From: an uncultured Planctomycetaceae bacterium
GTDB lineage: Bacteria; Planctomycetota; Planctomycetia; Planctomycetales; Planctomycetaceae
Reading direction: 5' to 3'
DNA: 5,503 bases
NCBI GenBank assembly: GCA_903921605.1
Contig: CAIXQV010001015.1
Coordinates: 1 to 5,503 of the forward strand
Made by a program: the position numbers and the translations under genes. Shown here one piece after another: positions 1 to 3,774 of this stretch. Every line of letters starts with the position of its first letter. Position 1 is the stretch's first letter. The notes under the pieces were generated by a model, which did no database searches, was not told the DNA's origin, and saw only the letters and a list, made by a program, of their open reading frames with translations.

Positions 1-743
1 TCTTTGAAGATGCCGAACGCGTGGCTTCCGTAATTGCTGTTCGGAGTCCACTCTTTCATCTGAACAGGATCGAGAGTTGTCTGAGCACCCGTGACGGCGG
101 CACACAGCAGGCGAGATGATTCGCGAGCAACCGGATCGTCGCTTTTGGGATCTGCGAGATCGTCATGGAAGGCCAGCCACAAGCTTGAGCAAGCTCCGGC
201 TGAACCACCAGCGGCGGCGATGCGAGTCTTATCGATGTTCCATTCGGCGGCTTTGCTGCGAACAAATTGAAGTGCTCGCGCGGCATCATGGAGGCATCCT
301 TTGACTGGAGGCTCAACGCCATCCGCGATTGTTTCTTCGATAAACCGATACTCAATCGAAACCACCGAGATTCCGTGCTTGTGCATCGCCGGAACATAAC
401 CAGCCATACCGCTCATGCGATTGCCGGCCTGCCACCCGCCGCCATGAATGAAGAACAACAGCGGTGCTGGTTGTTCGGTTTCGGCCTTCCAGAAAGTCAG
501 AACTTGTTTTGGGTGCGGGCCGTAGGAAACATTGTCCAGTGTTGGCGTGGGAGCAGGTGGCTCGGCCTTCTTTGCGGCTTTCTTTTTCTCGGCTTGCTTG
601 TCGGCCTTGCTCTCAGCCGCTTCCTGAAGACGAGCCTTACCGGAAGCCACCTTCTTTTTGCCAGACGACTCATCAGCCTGAGCAGAACCGAGAATCAAGA
701 GTGCCGTCGACAGGAGCAGTACTTTGCGAGCCATGCGAATCAT
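1..743 (-). CDS. Exported alpha/beta-hydrolase (esterase/lipase type), C-terminus outside window
   Basis: My translation from the ATG at 743 stays open for 247 complete codons to the left edge. The N-terminus is a Sec-type signal peptide: basic MIRMARK, a Leu-rich core, and a likely cleavage after SAQA at residue 23. Residues about 28-62 form a Lys/Ala/Glu-rich, probably disordered or helical linker, followed by a Pro-rich turn. The catalytic domain starts near residue 70. It has the oxyanion-hole motif HGGGW (100-104), an EYR segment (131-133), a conserved HDAARALQFV helix (152-161), and the nucleophile elbow GGSAG with Ser181. These are the marks of HGGG-type carboxylesterases and lipases. 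The catalytic Asp and His lie beyond the edge, so activity cannot be fully checked. AAGGA 8 nt upstream supports this ATG; the in-frame ATG at 734 would also keep the signal peptide. The substrate is unknown; deacetylation of polysaccharides or hydrolysis of short-chain esters is plausible. The product probably acts in the periplasm or outside the cell. Confidence 0.9.
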   Translation of the reverse strand, partial: MIRMARKVLLLSTALLILGSAQADESSGKKKVASGKARLQEAAESKADKQAEKKKAAKKAEPPAPTPTLDNVSYGPHPKQVLTFWKAETEQPAPLLFFIHGGGWQAGNRMSGMAGYVPAMHKHGISVVSIEYRFIEETIADGVEPPVKGCLHDAARALQFVRSKAAEWNIDKTRIAAAGGSAGACSSLWLAFHDDLADPKSDDPVARESSRLLCAAVTGAQTTLDPVQMKEWTPNSNYGSHAFGIFK

Positions 744-770
744 GTGAAGGATCCTTGTTGAGTGGGTTGA

Positions 771-786
771 TTGCTGAAAGCAGCAA
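771..786 (-). promoter_or_regulatory. Hairpin in the hydrolase 5' leader
   Basis: TTGCTG and CAGCAA form a perfect 6-bp stem with the 4-nt loop AAAG, about 28 bases upstream of the hydrolase start codon. It lies in the probable untranslated leader or promoter region. Position is the only argument for a regulatory role; a stem this short can arise by chance. Confidence 0.3.
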
Positions 787-791
787 ACTTG

Positions 792-804
792 AGATTTCAA
801 ATCT
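792..804. promoter_or_regulatory. 13-bp palindrome, possible operator upstream of the hydrolase
   Basis: AGATTT-C-AAATCT is a perfect inverted repeat with a single central base, about 50 bp upstream of the hydrolase ATG. Its size and symmetry suit a dimeric regulator, but no regulator gene is in view and the site is not repeated elsewhere in the window. It is equally compatible with a chance palindrome. Confidence 0.25.
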
Positions 805-952
805 GCTGAAGGCTCAGTCACCAACTTAGAGTACCAGAAGTCACCCTTGTGCCTAAACAGCGTGTCGAAAAAAGTGTCTGGAACTTTGGAGGCGGCATTG
901 GAACATGGCGAATATGAGCCGCCGGAGAGTTACAGACGACTTTTCCCGGCCG

Positions 953-1132
953 TCAAACTAGCATCACCTGTTGAATCGAGCGGTTGACTGATTCTGAGCT
1001 GTCAGCAGAGGCGTCCTTGGGACGAATTTCTGTTTTTGCGGACGCAGGTCGGTTTCGCCTTATGAAAAGCGGGACTGGCACGATGAAGGTGAGTACGCAA
1101 ATCCTGAACAGAGAATGGTTCTTGACCATCAT
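953..1132 (-). CDS. Doubtful small ORF with a hydrophobic N-terminus
   Basis: From the ATG at 1132 this frame encodes 59 residues. They begin MVKNHSLFRICVLTFIVPVP, a basic start followed by a hydrophobic stretch like a signal peptide or a single membrane segment. The remainder is polar and ends at a TGA at 953-955. The frame is open further upstream through the duplicated 18-bp unit, which would add two SALDAM-type repeats (ATG at 1150, TTG at 1159). There is no clear ribosome binding site and no family I recognise. A plus-strand frame from a TTG at 984 overlaps it almost completely. It is listed only because the N-terminus is signal-like; it may well be a chance frame. Confidence 0.18.
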   Translation of the reverse strand: MMVKNHSLFRICVLTFIVPVPLFIRRNRPASAKTEIRPKDASADSSESVNRSIQQVMLV

Positions 1133-1165
1133 TGCGTCCAATGCAGACATTGCGTCCAATGCAGA
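1130..1165. repeat. Perfect tandem duplication of an 18-bp unit
   Basis: CATTGCGTCCAATGCAGA occurs twice back to back with no mismatch, at 1130-1147 and 1148-1165. Each unit contains the small inverted repeat CATTG-CGTC-CAATG, so the pair can form two adjacent identical hairpins. The unit length is a multiple of three, so any frame running through it keeps its phase: minus-strand SALDAM, plus-strand IASNAD. The lack of mismatches suggests a recent duplication, such as replication slippage. Confidence 0.85.
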
Positions 1166-1220
1166 AACCGTGGATGAAACGGCATGAATCGGATGCGTAA
1201 ATGCTTATCACATCTCGCTT

Positions 1221-1266
1221 CGTTGAGTCGTTATCTCAGTGCACGAACCGTGGTTCTGGTTCAACG
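1221..1266. repeat. Nested inverted repeats
   Basis: The outer arms CGTTGA (1221-1226) and TCAACG (1261-1266) are exact reverse complements. They enclose a second inverted repeat, GAACC-GT-GGTTC (1245-1256). GGTTC also recurs directly at 1252-1256 and 1258-1262. The element lies about 80 bases past the stop of the possible small minus-strand gene at 1344-1508. It has no T-rich tail on either strand, so it is not a typical intrinsic terminator. Its function is unknown. Confidence 0.35.
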
Positions 1267-1343
1267 AGTTTTGCAGAATCCGGTAGTGACCCGGACGATT
1301 GAGTGTGAAGTTGCACTTTTCTCCCCCGTCGACGCCGGAACTC

Positions 1344-1508
1344 TTACTCGGCTTTGCGATCAACGCTAATGTTCAGGAAGAAACAGAGGGTCTTCAAAAT
1401 GTCCTGCGAAGGCCCGATCTGCCGGATTTCGACCGAAGTGACCACGTCATTGGTAACGGCCATCTGGATCTCGCCAGAAACAGAACAATCATTGATTTGA
1501 GCGGTCAT
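1344..1508 (-). CDS. Possible small hypothetical protein, 54 residues
   Basis: The minus-strand frame from the ATG at 1508 to the TAA at 1344-1346 encodes 54 residues with normal protein composition. It reads like a compact alternating strand/helix fold: MTAQINDCSVSGEIQMAVTN, then VVTSVEIRQI, then DILKTLCFFLNISVD. About two thirds of its codons end in G or C, similar to the confident genes here. The plus-strand frame over the same bases is rich in Arg, Asp and His and looks less natural. There is no clear Shine-Dalgarno sequence. A GTG lies directly before the ATG, and the frame is open back to a TAG near 1585. I recognise no family. It could be a genuine short gene, or the remnant of a longer one whose ends have been lost. 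It is divergent from the DUF1501 gene, whose proposed start lies 117 bp to the right. Confidence 0.35.
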   Translation of the reverse strand: MTAQINDCSVSGEIQMAVTNDVVTSVEIRQIGPSQDILKTLCFFLNISVDRKAE

Positions 1509-1625
1509 CACGATCGATAGACAATGGGTGATTCGGAGGCTGTTGCGTGATGGGACTGGTAACGGACGCGTGTTTTCCGTAATCTAAAAGTGTCACTCCG
1601 AGCCAAATTGTTCAGCGAGTCATCC

Positions 1626-3011
1626 ATGGCAGCAAATCGGCAACCGAGTTCGCTCCGCCTCATGTTAAGCCGTCGAGATTGGCTCAACAGCAGTGGTGCC
1701 GCAGCGTTTGGATGGCCGCTGCTTTCGACGATGTCAGCGTCAGCCGCTCAGTCTGTCTCAAGGTCTCGAGCGAAGTCCGTGATACTGATCTATCTGCCGG
1801 GTGGACTTGCTCAGCATGATTCCTTTGATCTGAAGCCGCAGGCTCCTGCGGAGATTCGAGGCGAATTTCAACCGATCGCGTCAGAAGTTCCCGGGATGGA
1901 TGTGTGTGAGCTTCTGCCGAAATTGGCTCGGCGCACAAAGCAGTTCGCACTCGTGCGGACAATGTCCCACAAAGAGAACAATCACTTTCCGGCGACGCAC
2001 TACGCTTTGACCGGGCACGTGATGCCGAGACAATTGCCGGGCGATGCCGTCAATGCCGCGTCGCGCCATGACTGGCCGTCTTATGGCTCGGCCTATGACT
2101 ATGTGCAGCCGCGCAATGATGGCATTCCCAACAGCGTTTCGCTTCCCAACTCTCTGGCGGGTGGCGCGATCTTGTGGCCCGGACAGAACAGCGGCTTCCT
2201 TTCCGCACGGCATGATCCCTGGCAGGTGAACCGAGATCCAAATCAGAAGGCGTTTCGAGATGAAACGCTCGAAATGCCGGCTGGCATTACGATCGAACGA
2301 GTCAGTCAGCGACGGCGTTTGCTGGAACAATTCGAAGTGAATCGCGAGCAACGTTTGCGGACAGCGCAATCGGAGTCGTTTGATGATCTTCATCAGTCTG
2401 CGATTACTCTTTTGACGTCGGGGCGTATGGCTCAGGCGTTTCAGATTGAGCAAGAAGCAGACCGTGTTCGTGATGATTATGGTCGACACACGTTCGGTCA
2501 GTCACTGTTGCTGGCTCGTCGACTTGTTCAGGCTGGCGTCAAGATTGTTCAGGCGAATATGGGACCGGTGCAGACCTGGGATACTCATGAGAAGAACTTC
2601 GTGAGATTGCGCGACGAGTTATTGCCGCAACTCGATCAGGCCCTGTCGGCATTGCTCGATGATCTTGCCGCGACCGGACTGCTCGATGAAACAATGGTCG
2701 TGATGACGGGGGAGTTTGGCCGCACTCCGGAGATTTCGACCTTGCCCGGTTCGCAGTTCGCGGGCCGCAATCACTGGGCGCCGGTTTATACGGCGTTGTT
2801 CGCCGGTGGCGGCGTACAACATGGCCAGGTCATTGGCCGTTCCGATGCGATCGGTGCTTATCCGATGACGCGATCCTATTCACCGGATGATCTGGGAACG
2901 ACATTGTTCCAATCGCTGGGTCTGGCAGCGACCTCCGAACTTCGCGATCAATTCGGACGACCTCTGCAACTTGGCAGTGGGCAGGTGATTGACGAGCTGT
3001 ATGGCTCCTGA
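1626..3011 (+). CDS. DUF1501 family protein with Tat-type leader
   Basis: This 461-residue protein belongs to DUF1501, a family abundant in planctomycetes and related to the alkaline phosphatase/sulfatase fold. SRRDWL at residues 15-20 followed by a hydrophobic Ala-rich stretch is a twin-arginine export signal, so the folded protein probably acts outside the cytoplasm. Family landmarks in order are LPGGLAQHDSFDLKP (57-71), a His-rich HKENNHFPATHYALTG segment (115-130), GEFGRTP (362-368) and GRNHW (380-384). The conserved Asp and His residues in these blocks resemble metal ligands of the superfamily, though no DUF1501 reaction is firmly known to me. Length is normal for the family. I chose the ATG at 1626 because it puts the twin arginines near the N-terminus. 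A GTG at 1590 adds 12 residues and an ATG at 1662 removes 12; none has a strong ribosome binding site. In many planctomycetes such genes sit beside cytochrome-c-type DUF1549/DUF1553 genes, but none is visible here. Confidence 0.93.
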   Translation: MAANRQPSSLRLMLSRRDWLNSSGAAAFGWPLLSTMSASAAQSVSRSRAKSVILIYLPGGLAQHDSFDLKPQAPAEIRGEFQPIASEVPGMDVCELLPKLARRTKQFALVRTMSHKENNHFPATHYALTGHVMPRQLPGDAVNAASRHDWPSYGSAYDYVQPRNDGIPNSVSLPNSLAGGAILWPGQNSGFLSARHDPWQVNRDPNQKAFRDETLEMPAGITIERVSQRRRLLEQFEVNREQRLRTAQSESFDDLHQSAITLLTSGRMAQAFQIEQEADRVRDDYGRHTFGQSLLLARRLVQAGVKIVQANMGPVQTWDTHEKNFVRLRDELLPQLDQALSALLDDLAATGLLDETMVVMTGEFGRTPEISTLPGSQFAGRNHWAPVYTALFAGGGVQHGQVIGRSDAIGAYPMTRSYSPDDLGTTLFQSLGLAATSELRDQFGRPLQLGSGQVIDELYGS

Positions 3012-3047
3012 GAGATGATCGCGTTCAGTGAAAGACTGAGTTATCAG

Positions 3048-3117
3048 AACCCGAAACGTCAGTGAGGGATCAGGCAGCTGCATGCTTTGAAAGCATCTCT
3101 CGCTGACGCATCGGGTT
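3048..3117. repeat. Planctomycete-type intergenic inverted repeat, copy 1
   Basis: Two 23-base arms (3048-3070 and 3095-3117) are reverse complements at 19 of 23 positions. Both carry variants of CCCGAAGCGTCAGCGAGG. The loop holds two further palindromes: GCAGCTGC (3074-3081) and ATGCTTT-G-AAAGCAT (3082-3096). The element fills the gap between the converging stop codons of the DUF1501 gene and pth2. The folded RNA could end transcription or protect 3' ends on both strands, although no U-tract follows. From memory, peptides spuriously translated from this sequence, such as SLADASGY and TRCVSE, turn up often in planctomycete predicted proteins, which suggests a dispersed, high-copy family. Confidence 0.8.
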
Positions 3118-3180
3118 ATGATCAAGTCATTCCCCGGCAATCGAACGCCAACCGCTCAGCACATTCTTGCAGGCCTTGGT

Positions 3181-3576
3181 TCACAGCAATTCCAAATGTC
3201 CGGTCACGGCATCAATCTTCGCGGCATCATCAGGGCCAATCGCCAGACATGTGCGAGTTGGCTGGCCGTGGAATTCTGTCTTGCCACTGTCGGTGATCAG
3301 GTGCACCTGAAGGCCGGCTGAGGTAGCCTGATCGTGGATCGACATCAACTCTTCTTCGCTGTTGACTCGACAACAAATTTTGGCGAAGGATCCAGCCAGC
3401 CACGCTCGTTCTGAATCAGAAAAATCAGTCAGAGAAACGGACGGCTGATTCTGCAATCGGCGGCAGAGAAAGCTCATTGAGGCGTGAGCACCCTGAGCAA
3501 TCTGCTTGCCTCGTCGCATTTTCAGGTCGTGGCGCATCACGATCACTTGTTTGATGCCTGAAGGCCCGTCACTCAT
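3181..3576 (-). CDS. pth2: Peptidyl-tRNA hydrolase, PTH2 (archaeal/eukaryotic) type
   Basis: This 131-residue cytosolic enzyme is predicted to cleave the ester bond of peptidyl-tRNA dropped from stalled ribosomes, recycling the tRNA. The PTH2 signature is clear: VIVMRHDLKMRRGKQIAQGAHAS-like sequence across residues 11-33, with the invariant lysines at Lys19 and Lys24 and the AQ-x-AHA helix. Next comes AWLAGSFAKICCRV (58-71), matching the family's central strand. The C-terminal part has LITDSGKTEFHG (93-104), TCLAIGP (109-115) and the ending VTGHLELL (124-131). The usual family sequence is DAGxTE; here Ser97 replaces the Ala. Full-length members are about 115-130 residues, so this one is complete. 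GGAG 7 nt upstream supports the ATG at 3576. It is unrelated to the usual bacterial Pth. It lies 198 bp downstream of topA on the same strand, but a probable terminator separates them. Confidence 0.93.
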   Translation of the reverse strand: MSDGPSGIKQVIVMRHDLKMRRGKQIAQGAHASMSFLCRRLQNQPSVSLTDFSDSERAWLAGSFAKICCRVNSEEELMSIHDQATSAGLQVHLITDSGKTEFHGQPTRTCLAIGPDDAAKIDAVTGHLELL

Positions 3577-3632
3577 GAGCCAGCTCCGTTACCGGTAGAA
3601 CAACAGCAGGGCTTGAAACCGGATGGAAACGC

Positions 3633-3647
3633 GATTCTGATCGAATC
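3633..3647. promoter_or_regulatory. Short inverted repeat upstream of pth2
   Basis: GATTC and GAATC flank the five-base centre TGATC. The site lies about 57-71 bases upstream of the pth2 start and directly beside repeat copy 2. It could be an operator, or just an extension of the repeat element. Five-base arms are weak evidence. Confidence 0.2.
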
Positions 3648-3649
3648 AC

Positions 3650-3721
3650 AACCCGAAGCGTCAGCGAGGAATGGCGGAGGAATAAGACCGGAAATCTTAT
3701 CCCTCACCATTGTTTCGAGTC
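3650..3721. repeat. Planctomycete-type intergenic inverted repeat, copy 2 (degenerate right arm)
   Basis: The left arm (3650-3672) contains a perfect CCCGAAGCGTCAGCGAGG and differs from the left arm of copy 1 at three of 23 positions. The right arm (3699-3721) keeps only about 15 of 23 positions of the expected complement, so this copy is decayed on one side. The interior has its own hairpin, ATAAGA (3682-3687) with TCTTAT (3695-3700) around a 7-nt loop, unrelated in sequence to the interior of copy 1. Total length is about 72 bp against 70 bp in copy 1. It lies in the topA-pth2 spacer, upstream of pth2. Confidence 0.7.
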
Positions 3722-3730
3722 ATGAAGAAC

Positions 3731-3766
3731 AAACAAGACAGCCGGGCGCTAACGTGTTCCGGCTGT
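3731..3766 (-). terminator. topA: Probable rho-independent terminator of topA
   Basis: Read on the minus strand, ACAGCCGG and CCGGCTGT form a perfect 8-bp, GC-rich stem (3759-3766 with 3738-3745) around a 13-nt loop. It begins 8 bases after the topA stop codon. The stem is followed at once by the T-rich run CTTGTTTGTT. Position, stem strength and tail fit intrinsic termination, although the loop is long and the T tract is interrupted. It implies that pth2 is transcribed largely on its own. Confidence 0.65.
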
Positions 3767-3774
3767 TGGAATCA

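Larger units (their letters stand above)
744..1343. other. Long gene-poor interval upstream of the hydrolase
   Basis: These 600 bases hold no reading frame I can assign with confidence. The left part is the hydrolase leader and contains two small hairpins. The middle holds short competing frames on both strands around a duplicated 18-bp unit. The right part (1221-1266) has nested inverted repeats: CGTTGA at 1221-1226 pairs with TCAACG at 1261-1266, and GAACC-GT-GGTTC lies inside at 1245-1256. I see no tRNA, no recognisable riboswitch, and no promoter hexamers good enough to report. The interval may hold regulatory DNA for the hydrolase, decayed genes, or a small unrecognised gene. Confidence 0.5.

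Noticed and set aside
56..397. 113-codon minus-strand frame within the hydrolase
   Set aside because: It is a shifted frame of the hydrolase gene. The true frame gives HGGGW and GGSAG, while this one gives no motif.
267..829. Plus-strand frames of 164 and 121 codons opposite the hydrolase start
   Set aside because: They are antisense to the signal peptide, linker and catalytic motifs of the hydrolase. The hydrophobic stretch in one is the reverse reading of the Lys-rich linker.
1201..1300. Possible tRNA-like or small structured RNA around the GGTTC repeats
   Set aside because: There is no acceptor stem, anticodon arm or standard T-loop arrangement on either strand, so only the inverted repeats are reported.
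1557..1585. Possible promoter for the DUF1501 gene (TAATCT at 1580-1585)
   Set aside because: The -10-like hexamer has no acceptable -35 partner at the right spacing, and planctomycete promoters are poorly predicted by E. coli rules.
1881..2489. 202-codon minus-strand frame opposite the DUF1501 gene
   Set aside because: It is fully inside a gene with clear family motifs on the other strand, and it is rich in Arg and His with no domain.
2880..3140. 86-codon minus-strand frame with TRCVSE-type peptides
   Set aside because: It is made of the inverted repeat plus the antisense of the DUF1501 3' end. Such repeat-derived peptides are a known source of false planctomycete gene calls.
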